DNA of 64,000 nt from Dyadobacter sp. CY345 (GCF_021502725.1 NZ_JAKFFS010000004.1:620001-684000); one strand, 5' to 3'; shown: positions 17,451-27,188, numbered from the stretch's first letter. Notes: generated by a model from the letters alone, not told the origin. Numbers and translations are program-made.

Positions 17451-18758
17451 ATGGAAACAATAGACAGCATACCTACTTCGAAAATTCAGCGTGCATCCAA
17501 ATTGATTTCGACCGGCGTTAAAATCGGTGGTAATTATTTAAAATATTACGGTGAAAAAATAACCAATCCTGAATCTGCACGGGATAATCTGAATACGAAT
17601 AACGCAGAGGATATTTATGATGGATTGAAAAACCTGAAAGGCAGCGCATTGAAACTTGCGCAAATGCTAAGTATGGAAAAGAGTTTTATGCCGCAGGCTT
17701 ATGTGGAAAAATTCTCTTTATCCCAGTTTTCCGTGCCGCCGTTATCAGCTCCTTTGGTTATCAAAACGTTCAGGAAATATTTTGGTAAATCGCCGCTGGA
17801 CTTATTCGATACCTTCAATCCGAACGCGATTAATGCAGCAAGTATTGGTCAGGTGCATAAGGCAACTGCCAATGGAAAAGAACTGGCGGTGAAAATCCAA
17901 TATCCGGGCGTAGCTGAAAGTATAACTTCTGATCTGGCTTTGGTAAAACCAATTGCAATGAAGATGTTCAATATTCAGAGCAAAGATTCGGATAAATATT
18001 TTAAAGAGGTTGAAACGAAGCTTACTGAGGAGACTAATTATATCCTGGAAATTGCACAAAGCAAAGAAATTGCAGAAGCATGTGCGCATATTCCAAACCT
18101 TCGTTTTCCGGCATATTATCCCGAGTTTTCTTCTGAAAGAGTGATCACGATGGACTGGATGACGGGAATTCATCTTTCTGAATTTGTCAAAACAAATCCT
18201 TCGCAGGAAGCTTCAGATAAAGTCGGACAGGCGCTTTGGGATTTTTATATGTTCCAGGTTCATCAGCTACGGAAGGTACACGCGGATCCGCATCCAGGAA
18301 ATTTCTTGGTCGACAAGGATACAAATCTGATTGCAATCGACTTTGGTTGTATGAAAGAAATTCCGGAAGATTTTTATACGCCTTATTTCGAGTTGGCGGA
18401 AAAGGAAAATATGAATGATCCGGTGATTTTCAGGAACAAATTATTTGAGCTGGAAATTCTTACAAATAAAGACACGCCCGAAGAAACAGTTTATTTCAGT
18501 ACGCTATTTCACGAAATTCTGACCTTGTTTACCGAACCATTCCAGGTTGAGGAGTTTGATTTTGCAGACGAAGTTTTCTTTGCAAGACTTGTAGAATTGG
18601 GCGAGAAATACGCAAATGATAAGAACCTGAGGAAAATGAATGTAAACCGTGGTTCTAAACATTTTATCTATATCAACCGTACGTTCTTTGGTTTATTCAG
18701 CTTGCTGCATGAACTGAAAGCGAAGGTGAGTATCAATCAATTTGTCAGCCTGACTTAG
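17451..18758 (+). CDS. ABC1/UbiB-family atypical protein kinase-like protein
   Basis: A 435-aa member of the ABC1 (COQ8/UbiB/AarF) family. It shows the N-terminal signature KGSALKLAQMLSM (KxAQ in place of the more usual KxGQ), the Ala-rich nucleotide loop NAASIGQVHKA, the VAIK-type lysine in ELAVKIQYPG, the catalytic loop VHADPHPGNFLVD and the metal motif IDFGCMKEI. Known members hydrolyse ATP and support ubiquinone or menaquinone biosynthesis rather than phosphorylating proteins. It is translationally coupled to the TetR-like gene and ends at a strong terminator (18776-18811). Confidence 0.9.
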   Translation: METIDSIPTSKIQRASKLISTGVKIGGNYLKYYGEKITNPESARDNLNTNNAEDIYDGLKNLKGSALKLAQMLSMEKSFMPQAYVEKFSLSQFSVPPLSAPLVIKTFRKYFGKSPLDLFDTFNPNAINAASIGQVHKATANGKELAVKIQYPGVAESITSDLALVKPIAMKMFNIQSKDSDKYFKEVETKLTEETNYILEIAQSKEIAEACAHIPNLRFPAYYPEFSSERVITMDWMTGIHLSEFVKTNPSQEASDKVGQALWDFYMFQVHQLRKVHADPHPGNFLVDKDTNLIAIDFGCMKEIPEDFYTPYFELAEKENMNDPVIFRNKLFELEILTNKDTPEETVYFSTLFHEILTLFTEPFQVEEFDFADEVFFARLVELGEKYANDKNLRKMNVNRGSKHFIYINRTFFGLFSLLHELKAKVSINQFVSLT

Positions 18759-18775
18759 GAGAAATAACTTTTATT

Positions 18776-18811
18776 AAATGCGTGATGTCTGACGATGTCA
18801 CGCATTTTTTT
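18776..18811 (+). terminator. Rho-independent terminator, possibly bidirectional
   Basis: A 10-bp inverted repeat, AAATGCGTGA/TCACGCATTT with a 12-base loop, is followed by a T run on the plus strand. It lies between the convergent ABC1 kinase and GNAT genes. Confidence 0.85.
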
Positions 18812-18813
18812 GT

Positions 18814-19257
18814 TTAAAATTGTTTTTCCAGACAAACACTAATTCCCAGATCATCAAATTGGTTATAGTTATCAGTGATCTGGTAACCATATTTCTGGTA
18901 AAAATTTATTGCCTGAGGCTGGCCTTTTCCTGTTTCCAGAATGGCTTCTGAATATCCGAGTTCTTTTGCCCAGGTTTCCAATTCTGCCAAAATTCGGGAT
19001 GCAATACCTGTTTTTCTGTGGTATTCCTGAATAAACATGCGCTTGATCTCAATTGTTTTTTTGTCAACGATTTTAAAACAACCGCAACCTACTGCCCGAT
19101 TATTCTCATAAGCTAGTACCACCGTCGGAAGGTTGGTTATCCGATTGTATTCTTCATAATCTTCCGGATTTGTATTATAAATCCGGCACAGTTCAATATC
19201 CAGTTCCCCGGTTAATTTTGCGAAATCCGGGTTGTCACTATTTGTTCTAAGAAGCAT
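18814..19257 (-). CDS. GNAT-family N-acetyltransferase
   Basis: A 147-aa single-domain acetyltransferase. The acetyl-CoA loop is in YHRKTGIASRILAELE (R/Q-x-x-G-x-A form), preceded by IEIKRMFIQ and followed by AILETGKGQPQAINFYQKYGY, all typical of the family. The substrate cannot be assigned. It ends against the terminator shared with the ABC1 kinase gene. Confidence 0.88.
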   Translation of the reverse strand: MLLRTNSDNPDFAKLTGELDIELCRIYNTNPEDYEEYNRITNLPTVVLAYENNRAVGCGCFKIVDKKTIEIKRMFIQEYHRKTGIASRILAELETWAKELGYSEAILETGKGQPQAINFYQKYGYQITDNYNQFDDLGISVCLEKQF

Positions 19258-19290
19258 TCTTACACATGATTTAAACGCAAAACGCTGCGT

Positions 19291-20448
19291 CTAATTTTTC
19301 ACTAATTCTCTTGTTACTTCTCTTTTTATCTGCGTTTTCTTGCTCTTTTTTCTTCTTCCCCACCAGATAATAAATCCTGTTACAGGCAAACTTGCTATGA
19401 TGAAGGAGATAATAAAAGCCAATATTTTCCCAGGCAAACCGATGATAGCACCCACGTGAATATCATAATTCATCCGCATGATTTTACTTGCCAAAGTAAG
19501 TTTATCATGATAACGTCCGAAGTTATGCGTCACCGGAATTTGTTGCATCGTGTATTGGTCGTAATAAATGTAGTCAGACTTCCAAAATGTACCAGCAATC
19601 GGGTTGGTTACGGCCGCAATCGTCGACTTTGGCGTTTCAGGATAATGCATTTCTATTGTTTGCGCCTGCGGGTTTTCAGCAATTGTTTTTCTCCAAAGAA
19701 TGTCCAAAACAGGGATGTTTTTAGCTGCTTCTGGCTTTCCTACCGATTCAACTTCATAAAATGGAGTCATTGTTTCACCTCCCGAAGTTGCCCAATAAAC
19801 ACTTTTTGAAAACCATTGAAAACCCATGATCAGCCCGGTGGTGGCCAGGATCAGCGCAACCGGAATGGTATAAAATCCAAGCACATTGTGAAGGTCATAA
19901 TTCTTCCGTCTCCACCTCGCATCCCATTTCACAGAAAAACGCTGTTTTAAAGCAGCTTTATTTTTCGGCCACCAAAGTACGAGACCGGACAGCAGCATAA
20001 ATGCAAAAATGAGCGTCGCAGAAGCTGCAATTGGCTGTCCGATGGTTGGAGGCAGCCATAAATAATAATGTCCCAGCAGGATAAAACGGAAGAAATCGCT
20101 ATCCATATTTTTAACTTTCAGCACTTCCCCGGTGTAAGGATTGGCGTATGCCAGATAATAATATTCATCCGGCGCAAAACTGAAATAGGTGATCACGGCC
20201 GCTGTTTTCGCATCAGCATACTGGACACTGTGAATTTTTTTATTTGGTAACGCTTTCTCTGCAATCGCTTTAAATTGGGAAGGAGGCAAAAACGGTTTTT
20301 TCTGCGGCTCAACGTATCGATACGATTGTGTCGCGTTTTGTATTTCTTCCTGGAAGGCATAAATACAGCCCGTTACAGCAAGAATAAAAACGATCAGCCC
20401 AGAACCTAGCCCTAGCCATAGGTGGAGAAAGTGTATGACTTTTTTCAT
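19291..20448 (-). CDS. PepSY-associated TM-helix protein
   Basis: A 385-aa inner membrane protein with four hydrophobic helices and two periplasmic loops. The N-terminal FLHLWLGLGSGLIVFILAVTG and the C-terminal GLPGKILAFIISFIIASLPVTG are hallmarks of the PepSY_TM family, which is often linked to siderophore or iron uptake as a possible ferric reductase. The ATG at 20448 starts the canonical MKKVIHF; a TTG eight codons upstream is less likely. A palindrome lies upstream at 20531-20551. Confidence 0.88.
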   Translation of the reverse strand: MKKVIHFLHLWLGLGSGLIVFILAVTGCIYAFQEEIQNATQSYRYVEPQKKPFLPPSQFKAIAEKALPNKKIHSVQYADAKTAAVITYFSFAPDEYYYLAYANPYTGEVLKVKNMDSDFFRFILLGHYYLWLPPTIGQPIAASATLIFAFMLLSGLVLWWPKNKAALKQRFSVKWDARWRRKNYDLHNVLGFYTIPVALILATTGLIMGFQWFSKSVYWATSGGETMTPFYEVESVGKPEAAKNIPVLDILWRKTIAENPQAQTIEMHYPETPKSTIAAVTNPIAGTFWKSDYIYYDQYTMQQIPVTHNFGRYHDKLTLASKIMRMNYDIHVGAIIGLPGKILAFIISFIIASLPVTGFIIWWGRRKKSKKTQIKREVTRELVKN

Positions 20449-20530
20449 TTTATTTTTTTGATAGATCGGCAATTTTAACCCGTATCAGGGAATAGCTGTG
20501 AGGTTTGGACTATATAGAGTTGAGTCCCAC

Positions 20531-20551
20531 ACAACGTTTAATTAATGTTGT
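20531..20551 (-). promoter_or_regulatory. Palindromic site upstream of the PepSY gene
   Basis: ACAAC and GTTGT flank an AT-rich near-palindromic centre (20531-20551), about 83 bases before the PepSY start. It could be an iron- or stress-responsive operator. No regulator can be named. Confidence 0.2.
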
Positions 20552-20669
20552 TTAAGCTAATTCACACCTTAAAGTATAATTAGTCTTAATAAGTAACAAA
20601 GCTATTGATACGAGCGGTTGTATCCAAATTAAAATGGTCGGATTGAAATAATTCATTTGAGATAAGCTA

Positions 20670-21413
20670 CTATTTCAACTTTCTAGCCAACTCATCATTC
20701 AAAATCCTAGAAATTTCCTCATGTTGCGCATACACCATCAGATGCCCACCGCCTTCAATGACAGTATCAGGTTTTACAATTTTCAGCGGTATCAGCCGGT
20801 CGGCAGATCCGTGGATATGAAACAGATTTTCAACTTTATTGGGATGTTTCCAATCGGTCATCCGCGTCAGAGCCCATTTTAAAAACTTGCTGTCCGTATC
20901 GTGAAGAATTTGTTTTAATGGTGTTTTAAGTTCCGGTGTATCCGCTCCAAAATATTTATACGTAAAAGAATTTGTCGATTTTAGCAGAGGTGCCGCGAAC
21001 GGACTAGCTAGAAGGAATTTGATAAGCCCGCGATTAAATTTAGAAATTGGAATGTTGGTCGGAGTGCTTGATATGATGATAATCTGTTCGGGGTGAACAA
21101 TTTTTGAGAGTTCAGATGCAACAATTCCTCCAAAAGAAAGACCGACGAGTTGAAAAGGTTTTGTCGTATCCATTTGCGCCGTTAACCGCAAAGCATAGTC
21201 ATAAAGCGGTTCTTTTTTCTTAGGCGGAATCCAGTCAATATAATGGACATTGAAACGATCGTCCAGTTTTAATTTGCTGAAAACCCTCTTGTCTGCTCCG
21301 AGTCCGCTCAAAAAATAAACATTCATTTTCTCAGGTTTTATATTTTTCGCAGTAGAATTTGCTCGCGATATAAGGACAGAAAAAAATGATAAAATAAGAA
21401 CCAGACGTAACAT
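20670..21413 (-). CDS. Alpha/beta hydrolase, exported
   Basis: A 247-aa hydrolase with an N-terminal signal sequence (LRLVLILSFFSVLISRANS). The fold markers are VYFLSGLGADKRVF, the nucleophile elbow LVGLSFGGIVASEL (GLSFGG), a late aspartate in IHGSADRLIP and the catalytic histidine in EGGGHLMVYA. It is probably periplasmic. A TTG start at 21497 would give a longer protein without a clean signal peptide, so the ATG at 21413 is preferred. The substrate is unknown. Confidence 0.82.
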   Translation of the reverse strand: MLRLVLILSFFSVLISRANSTAKNIKPEKMNVYFLSGLGADKRVFSKLKLDDRFNVHYIDWIPPKKKEPLYDYALRLTAQMDTTKPFQLVGLSFGGIVASELSKIVHPEQIIIISSTPTNIPISKFNRGLIKFLLASPFAAPLLKSTNSFTYKYFGADTPELKTPLKQILHDTDSKFLKWALTRMTDWKHPNKVENLFHIHGSADRLIPLKIVKPDTVIEGGGHLMVYAQHEEISRILNDELARKLK

Positions 21414-21501
21414 GATTGGAGATGTTTTAGCGAATATACCTGTTGCTAAATTTACGAACGAGCCCGAATTAAAGATTGATATGGTGTAATTATCCAAAAA
21501 G

Positions 21502-21541
21502 AAGCCGCGATATTATTCTTGAATGAACAATACCGCGGTTT
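21502..21541 (-). terminator. Terminator of the TonB receptor gene
   Basis: Arms 21502-21518 and 21525-21541 form a 17-bp hairpin with two G-U wobbles and one mismatch around a 6-base loop. On the minus strand it is followed by CTTTTTGG. It lies 20 bases after the receptor stop. Confidence 0.7.
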
Positions 21542-21560
21542 AAACAAAGTATAAATTATT

Positions 21561-23498
21561 CTATTGCATAAAGTTGTATTTCAAACCTCCCATTAGCCAT
21601 CTGCCAGGCATTTTTGAACCCAACAAATCACTGTATTTTGTGTTGCCAAGATTATCGGCCTGCGCAAATACGGATAATGTTTTTGGAATAATGGAGTACT
21701 CTGCTTTCGCATTAATCACAAAATATTCTCTGGTTATAGTCGCCTCAATCGCCGTTGCCTCACGTTTTGCCCGGTTTTTATAAATGCCGTTGACGCTGAA
21801 AGAAAAGCTTTTAATCTGATACAATACGGAGAAATTACCTAAAAACCTGGCATGAGATGATATGTAAAACGAAGGCGTTGCCTCGCTGCTTTCGCTGTTC
21901 AGCCAGGTAAGTCCTGTGGTTAGCCAAATTTTCTGATGATCGTTTAATGTTTTTGCAAATTGAAAATCTAGTTCTGCACCGGTGGTATTGACACTGGCAA
22001 CATTTTTCGCTAAACCATAAACACCTGTTGGTAACAAATTTTCTTTTCTCGGCATCTGGGCATAAGGCGTAGACGTGTAATCAATCAGGTTATCCTGGCG
22101 GCGTTGAAATAATGTTCCTGAAAGTTTGAAATTTGATAAAAACCAATCGGCCCCGGCTTCATAACTGAATGAACTTTCTGCTTTCAGCGACGGGTCACCA
22201 ACGCTGCTTCCATTACTTACGATCGGTTTGTTGTAATTGTTATAACGTTCAGTAAAATCAGCATCCCGTATTGTTTTTCCCGCGCTTCCACGCAATTGCC
22301 AATGCTCTTTTTTATATGAAATGTTAACTTGCGGAACCGCTTCGGTTCCAATATTTTCCCGCCAGTCAAAGCGGATCGAAGGACTTATGTTGAAGGATTC
22401 GCCTATTCTTTGAGATAATGTAACAAAAGGAGCCCATTGATTGATCGAGTGATTTCCCCGGTCGTTCGATGCAATGTTTTTATTTTGAAAATTCAGTCCG
22501 GCAACCAGTGTTGTACTGTTTGTCAAAATCTGCTGCCAGGTCAGCAGGCCCTGCCACAATTTTGATTTACTATTATTACGAATAGAGGTTGAATTGAACA
22601 AATATTGATCCTGAACAAACTTATAACCTGCATCTAATGAGAAAGAGGATCTGCCTTTTTTGTAACCAACTTTTATCTGGTTCCATGAAGTTTTCACCTG
22701 CTCATCGGCCGTATCAGCTCTGGAAGTTGTATAAAAATTCTGAGCAGAAAAATCGCGGTAGTCAAAAGAAGAGCGTAGTGCCACATTCCATTCCGGCGAC
22801 AAAGCATAGTTGGCAGAAAGCGAAACGGTGTGATTATGAAAATACCCGGTTGTACCTCTCTGATCAACGCCATGGGCATTATTGGAAACGCCGCCAATGG
22901 ATACTGCTAACTTATCCCGTTGCATAAAAGCGCCTACGTTTGCCCCAAGAAAGCCATATTCACCACCGCTTAAAGATCCGGTAACGGTGGTTTTATGAAT
23001 ATTTTCCTCGTTATCCGCAGCCATTTTTGCCGCAAAAGTTTTTGATATCACATGAATTACTCCGCCCACAGCCTCAGAGCCATAAATCGCCGAAGAAGCG
23101 CCTTTTAATACTTCAATGCGTTCTATTTCGGAAGGAGCGATAGGAATGTAACTGCTGAAATGACCAGTGTTTGGATCGTTTAATCTTAGTCCATCCAGGA
23201 TGACAAGAACCTGCTGATAGGTTCCGCCGCGCAGAACGATATCGCTTTGAGAACCCATCGGTCCACGCGCCTGCATCTCAACCCCGGGAACATAACGCAG
23301 CAGGTCGTCGATACTGTGGACGGGGAGGTTTTGAAAATAATCTCCTTTGATCACAGCAATATTTCGGCCGGATTCGGACGCTCTTTTTTCAATAAGCGAA
23401 GAAGTAACGGTGACAGGATCAAGAGAAATTTCCTGTGCTTTTACAGCGTGACAGGTTAAAAGTAAAAAGGTAGAAATGTAGAGATGTGACAATTTCAT
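21561..23498 (-). CDS. TonB-dependent outer membrane receptor (BtuB-like)
   Basis: A 645-aa outer membrane active transporter. It has a signal peptide (to about residue 22, ending HAVKAQE) and an N-terminal TonB-box-like segment (LDPVTVTSS). The plug domain carries HSIDDLLRYVPGVEMQARG, VLVILDGLRLNDPNTG and the motif EVLKGASSAIYGSEAVGGVI. A beta-barrel follows and ends in an aromatic-rich strand. The plug resembles vitamin B12/siderophore receptors, but no cobalamin riboswitch is seen upstream, so the substrate is open. The frame extends to a TTG at 23504; the ATG at 23498 is preferred. An exact -7 box lies at 23524-23531. Confidence 0.92.
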   Translation of the reverse strand: MKLSHLYISTFLLLTCHAVKAQEISLDPVTVTSSLIEKRASESGRNIAVIKGDYFQNLPVHSIDDLLRYVPGVEMQARGPMGSQSDIVLRGGTYQQVLVILDGLRLNDPNTGHFSSYIPIAPSEIERIEVLKGASSAIYGSEAVGGVIHVISKTFAAKMAADNEENIHKTTVTGSLSGGEYGFLGANVGAFMQRDKLAVSIGGVSNNAHGVDQRGTTGYFHNHTVSLSANYALSPEWNVALRSSFDYRDFSAQNFYTTSRADTADEQVKTSWNQIKVGYKKGRSSFSLDAGYKFVQDQYLFNSTSIRNNSKSKLWQGLLTWQQILTNSTTLVAGLNFQNKNIASNDRGNHSINQWAPFVTLSQRIGESFNISPSIRFDWRENIGTEAVPQVNISYKKEHWQLRGSAGKTIRDADFTERYNNYNKPIVSNGSSVGDPSLKAESSFSYEAGADWFLSNFKLSGTLFQRRQDNLIDYTSTPYAQMPRKENLLPTGVYGLAKNVASVNTTGAELDFQFAKTLNDHQKIWLTTGLTWLNSESSEATPSFYISSHARFLGNFSVLYQIKSFSFSVNGIYKNRAKREATAIEATITREYFVINAKAEYSIIPKTLSVFAQADNLGNTKYSDLLGSKMPGRWLMGGLKYNFMQ

Positions 23499-23523
23499 GA
23501 ACAATCGTTTTTGATAATGACTG

Positions 23524-23531
23524 CAAAAGTA
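23524..23531 (-). promoter_or_regulatory. -7 promoter element of the TonB receptor gene
   Basis: Minus-strand TACTTTTG matches TAnnTTTG and lies 26 bases before the ATG at 23498. The usual -33 TTG is replaced by an inverted-repeat arm (23537-23546), suggesting regulator-dependent control. Confidence 0.45.
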
Positions 23532-23536
23532 TTGTC

Positions 23537-23587
23537 CATCCGGACTCTTCGACTGCTCCGGTTTTAAGATTTGTAGTAGTCCGGATG
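23537..23587. repeat. Spaced inverted repeat between the AI-2E and TonB genes
   Basis: CATCCGGACT (23537-23546) and AGTCCGGATG (23578-23587) are perfect inverted copies 31 bases apart. There is no T tract on either side. It may be paired operator half sites for the TonB receptor promoter or a structured 3' end of the permease transcript. Confidence 0.4.
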
Positions 23588-23593
23588 AAATCC

Positions 23594-24715
23594 CTATTCT
23601 GCCGGATCGTCCGTAAGTTCTCTTTTTTTCTTTTTCACAAACCTGAACAAACTTCCTTTTTCGTCTTCAGGCGTTTGGTCACCCAGCAAAATTCCCCAGG
23701 GTTCGAGCCCCTCCACGCGGTCGAAAACTACTTTAAGCATGGCAATCGCAGGGATAGATAAAAACATACCGGAAACGCCAGCCAGCGCTCCGCCAACCAG
23801 TACGCCGATGATGGAAACCAGTGCATTGATCCGTACTTTGGATCCTATAACCAATGGAACGAGAAAATTATTATCTACAAATTGAACGGCAAGAAAGATA
23901 CCAACAACGCCTAATATCGTGTCAATTTCGGGATGACTTATGAACGTTACAAGCACAGCAAGTACCGTTGCAACCAGTCCGCCGATGTATGGGACAAGGT
24001 TCAAAATAGCTGCCATAATACCCAGGAGTATCGCATATTGCACATTCAGAATTAACAATCCGATACAATTTAAAACGGCTACACAAGTGGTTTCCAGCAG
24101 CAAACCAACCATGTAACTCTGGATGATCGCTTTAATTTCATGTAAAACTTCTTTTACTTTTGTGGTATGTTTTTCGGTGAATAGTACAACCATAAAATGG
24201 ATAAGCATTGCTCTGTAATACAGCAGAAGGAAGATGTAAATTGGTAGCAGGATCAATGTTCCAAGCGGACCTGTCACCACACCGAGTGTTTCGCCACCCT
24301 GGAAATTTTCCAGTGTCTGGGTTTGTGCTTTCTGGATATATTGATCCTGCTGACGGTAACTTAAACTATACTCACGGCGTACCCAACGGCGGATGTCCCT
24401 GTAAGTATCGTTGATGTTCCTTTTTAGTTTAGGCAGTTCATCCGAAAAATCAGCGAGCTGCATGGAGAGCAAAACGGTTACGCCGGCCACGATAAGAATT
24501 GCGAGTGTTACGGCCAAACTTATTGCCAGAACTTTCGGAACGCCCATACGGATTAACCAGCCTTCGACGGGATGAAGCAAAACAGCAATGAGACCCGCCA
24601 TGGCCAGCGGAACAATGATATCCTGTCCAAGATAAATGGCAAGGGTGATCAATGCCAGAGCGATCAGGTTATGTGAAAGCTGGTGGTAAAATGGCCGGGG
24701 CCCAAGAGAAGTCAT
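23594..24715 (-). CDS. AI-2E family transporter (UPF0118 permease)
   Basis: A 373-aa permease with about eight hydrophobic helices. Two open the protein (LALITLAIYLGQDIIVPLAM, VLAISLAVTLAILIVAGVTV), then comes a soluble charged segment (about 75-145). The family signature PYIGGLVATVLAVLVTF and the final GGALAGVSGMFLSIPAIAMLKV complete it. Characterised relatives move autoinducer-2 or act as Na+/H+ antiporters; the substrate here is unknown. It is a single gene between two minus-strand neighbours. Confidence 0.9.
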   Translation of the reverse strand: MTSLGPRPFYHQLSHNLIALALITLAIYLGQDIIVPLAMAGLIAVLLHPVEGWLIRMGVPKVLAISLAVTLAILIVAGVTVLLSMQLADFSDELPKLKRNINDTYRDIRRWVRREYSLSYRQQDQYIQKAQTQTLENFQGGETLGVVTGPLGTLILLPIYIFLLLYYRAMLIHFMVVLFTEKHTTKVKEVLHEIKAIIQSYMVGLLLETTCVAVLNCIGLLILNVQYAILLGIMAAILNLVPYIGGLVATVLAVLVTFISHPEIDTILGVVGIFLAVQFVDNNFLVPLVIGSKVRINALVSIIGVLVGGALAGVSGMFLSIPAIAMLKVVFDRVEGLEPWGILLGDQTPEDEKGSLFRFVKKKKRELTDDPAE

Positions 24716-24815
24716 AAAAGGTATCGTAAAATCAGATCGATCGGTTTGGATTCTATTTAAGGTAGTAAAATTAATTCAACAATTACTTACCGCAATGAAA
24801 TGGCAAGATTGGAGG

Positions 24816-25979
24816 TCAGATATATCGCAGCCATTTCTTCTCCCGGTGCGCCGACTTATATCCATTATACCAATTGCATGCCGGATATAAACTCAGGACA
24901 ACAAATCCCCAGATTAAATAAATGTATGGAAGTTCAACACCGGAACCGGAAGGAGGGCGACCAAATTGAAAAGCACCAAATGGCAGGTCTTTCCAGGTGA
25001 ATCCCTGATATAACATCAGCAGAAACATCAGCGAATGGATGAGATACCAATGCAGGATATAATAGAAAAGAGGCACTTTTCCGTAAACCGAAACAAAGGA
25101 AATAAATTTATTTCGAATGCCATCGACAGCGGCGAGAATCAAAAACATGATTCCCAAAGTTAGCGAGGTATATAAAAGAGACGGCGGATATTTGAAAATG
25201 TTTATGAAAGACAAAAAGGTAAAAAGTGGCGTTTTTTGAGATTTCCAGGGAATCGGGTCACCATAAAAATTAGCAAACCGAAGCACAATGAAAAATGTGA
25301 GGACGCCGAGACCTGTAAAAAGTAAGGTTCTCCGTCTTTTACCATCTTCTTTCAAAAATATTTCTCCGCAACCATAACCTGTCAGCATAATGCCAAACCA
25401 TGGAATAAACGGATAGAGAACGGCAAACGTAAAATTCGGTGTTATAGGGAATACGTCGAGTTTGAATAAAAATGCCCAAATGACACGTAACGGAATGTCG
25501 TCATTAAAACTGACTCCCTGCAATAAATTATGGCCTAAAATGATAACCAAGCCAATAATTCCAATTATTTTCGATGATAGTTTTAGCAAGAATGAAAGAC
25601 AGATCAGTCCTAGCCCGATTGCCCCGATTACCTGAAAAACCATCATCCTGAATTTTATATCTGCCCAGAGTCCAAGCGTGATCACTGTAAATTCCAGCAG
25701 GATCAACCACAATCCCCGGCTGATCAGAAATTTTCTTCCGGCATTAATATCGGTATTGTTTTTAAGTGAAATAAAGGCAGAAGTCCCGGAAAGGAATACG
25801 AAAGTAGGAGCACAAAGATGGGTTATCCAGCGGGTAAGGAATAATCCTGCCGTGGTAGTTTCCAGATTCGTCGGATCCAGCATTAATGCAGTGGTGTGCA
25901 TAAGGTCCCGGACGTGATCCAGGGCCATAATAATCATAACAAGTCCTCGCGTAAAATCAATGGAATCAATACGTTTCAT
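24816..25979 (-). CDS. Heparan-alpha-glucosaminide acetyltransferase-like membrane protein (DUF1624)
   Basis: A 387-aa polytopic protein. The N-terminal MKRIDSIDFTRGLVMIIMAL plus DHVRDLM and CAPTFVFLSGTSAF match the HGSNAT_cat/DUF1624 family, relatives of the enzyme that acetylates heparan glucosamine across a membrane. About ten helices are visible, and the protein ends with PACNWYNGYK. It may acylate a cell-envelope glycan; this is inference. It is divergent from the CDF transporter gene, with 124 bases between the starts. Confidence 0.85.
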   Translation of the reverse strand: MKRIDSIDFTRGLVMIIMALDHVRDLMHTTALMLDPTNLETTTAGLFLTRWITHLCAPTFVFLSGTSAFISLKNNTDINAGRKFLISRGLWLILLEFTVITLGLWADIKFRMMVFQVIGAIGLGLICLSFLLKLSSKIIGIIGLVIILGHNLLQGVSFNDDIPLRVIWAFLFKLDVFPITPNFTFAVLYPFIPWFGIMLTGYGCGEIFLKEDGKRRRTLLFTGLGVLTFFIVLRFANFYGDPIPWKSQKTPLFTFLSFINIFKYPPSLLYTSLTLGIMFLILAAVDGIRNKFISFVSVYGKVPLFYYILHWYLIHSLMFLLMLYQGFTWKDLPFGAFQFGRPPSGSGVELPYIYLIWGFVVLSLYPACNWYNGYKSAHREKKWLRYI

Positions 25980-26103
25980 CGTAAGACAGGGTTGCGTTTA
26001 TACTATAAGTGTAAAATCAAAAAGTTTACTTAACATCCGAAGTTCGCTGGTACAATTCTTTATATTCTTTCAAAAACGTATACGATTCACTCCATCATTT
26101 TTC

Positions 26104-27066
26104 ATGGCCGAACAATCCAAATTACCTATCTACGGCGCATTAGGCGCCAATTTCGGGATTGCTATCATAAAATTTATTGCTGCCTCAGTTACCGGCAGCT
26201 CGGCGATGCTTTCCGAAGGAATTCATAGTACAGTAGATTCGGGAAACGAGTTGTTATTGCTACTAGGTATAAGTAAAAGCAAAAAACCAGCCGACAGAAA
26301 CCATCCGTTCGGGCATGGGAAAGAATTATATTTCTGGGCGTTGATCGTCGGTATTCTGATTTTTGCACTGGGCGGCGGAATGTCTTTTTATGAAGGCGTT
26401 ACACATATTCAGCATCCTGAGCCACTGAAAGATCCAAAATGGAATTACATTGTACTGGCATTTTCAATGGTTTTTGAAGGTGCCTCACTGTTTATTGCTG
26501 TTAAAAAATTCAACGAACAAAAAGGTCCGGGTTCGTTTTGGGGCGAGTTGAGAGCCAGTAAAGACCCTTCTCTGTTTGCCGTCATTTACGAAGATACTGC
26601 TGCGTTAGCCGGTTTAATAACAGCCTTTCTGGGGGTTTTTCTGGGACATTACTTCAATAACCCATTTTTTGACGGATTAGCTTCGATTATTATTGGTATC
26701 ATTTTGGCAATCGTCGCCGTAATCATGGTGGTTGAAAGTAAAAAACTTTTGGTCGGAGAAAGTGCTGAATCAAATACAGTGAGAGGAATTTACGAAATGG
26801 TAAACCAAGATCCAGACGTTTCAACGGTTTATTATCCCTTGACGATGCACCTGGCGCCGAATGAGATTCTTCTTGCTCTCGACGTACAATTTCGAACTGA
26901 TATTAGTTTACCGGATCTCGTTGAAGCAATCAGCAGAACTGAAACCAATATCCGGAATGCTTATCCCGACGTCAAAAGGATATTTATCGAAGCCCGAAAT
27001 CTCGCAAAATCAGGTGAGCAGATTTCCAAAGAATACCGTGAAAGGGAAGACCGGGGAAACGATTAA
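26104..27066 (+). CDS. Cation diffusion facilitator (CDF) transporter
   Basis: A 320-aa metal-proton antiporter. It has six hydrophobic helices with SAMLSEGIHSTVDSGNELLL in helix 2 (usual metal-site position), NHPFGHGKELYFW after it, and ALAGLITAFLGVFLGHYF in helix 5. A C-terminal cytoplasmic domain covers about residues 215-310. It probably exports Zn2+, Fe2+ or Co2+. The open frame extends upstream to 25960 and would overlap the divergent gene, so the ATG at 26104 is chosen. Confidence 0.9.
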   Translation: MAEQSKLPIYGALGANFGIAIIKFIAASVTGSSAMLSEGIHSTVDSGNELLLLLGISKSKKPADRNHPFGHGKELYFWALIVGILIFALGGGMSFYEGVTHIQHPEPLKDPKWNYIVLAFSMVFEGASLFIAVKKFNEQKGPGSFWGELRASKDPSLFAVIYEDTAALAGLITAFLGVFLGHYFNNPFFDGLASIIIGIILAIVAVIMVVESKKLLVGESAESNTVRGIYEMVNQDPDVSTVYYPLTMHLAPNEILLALDVQFRTDISLPDLVEAISRTETNIRNAYPDVKRIFIEARNLAKSGEQISKEYREREDRGND

Positions 27067-27188
27067 ATAAGTATTCGCTATCAATCGAATTTATTTGATT
27101 GTATTAATATAAAATTCAATTAATTTGTGGTAAAATCATATTGGATAGATTCGCCTGACTATCTGATTATTCCCCAACTTAATTGAAA

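Noticed and set aside
23499..23593. Cobalamin riboswitch before the BtuB-like receptor
   Set aside because: No B12-box (GCCACTG-type) sequence or space for the fold; only a short leader with a spaced inverted repeat.
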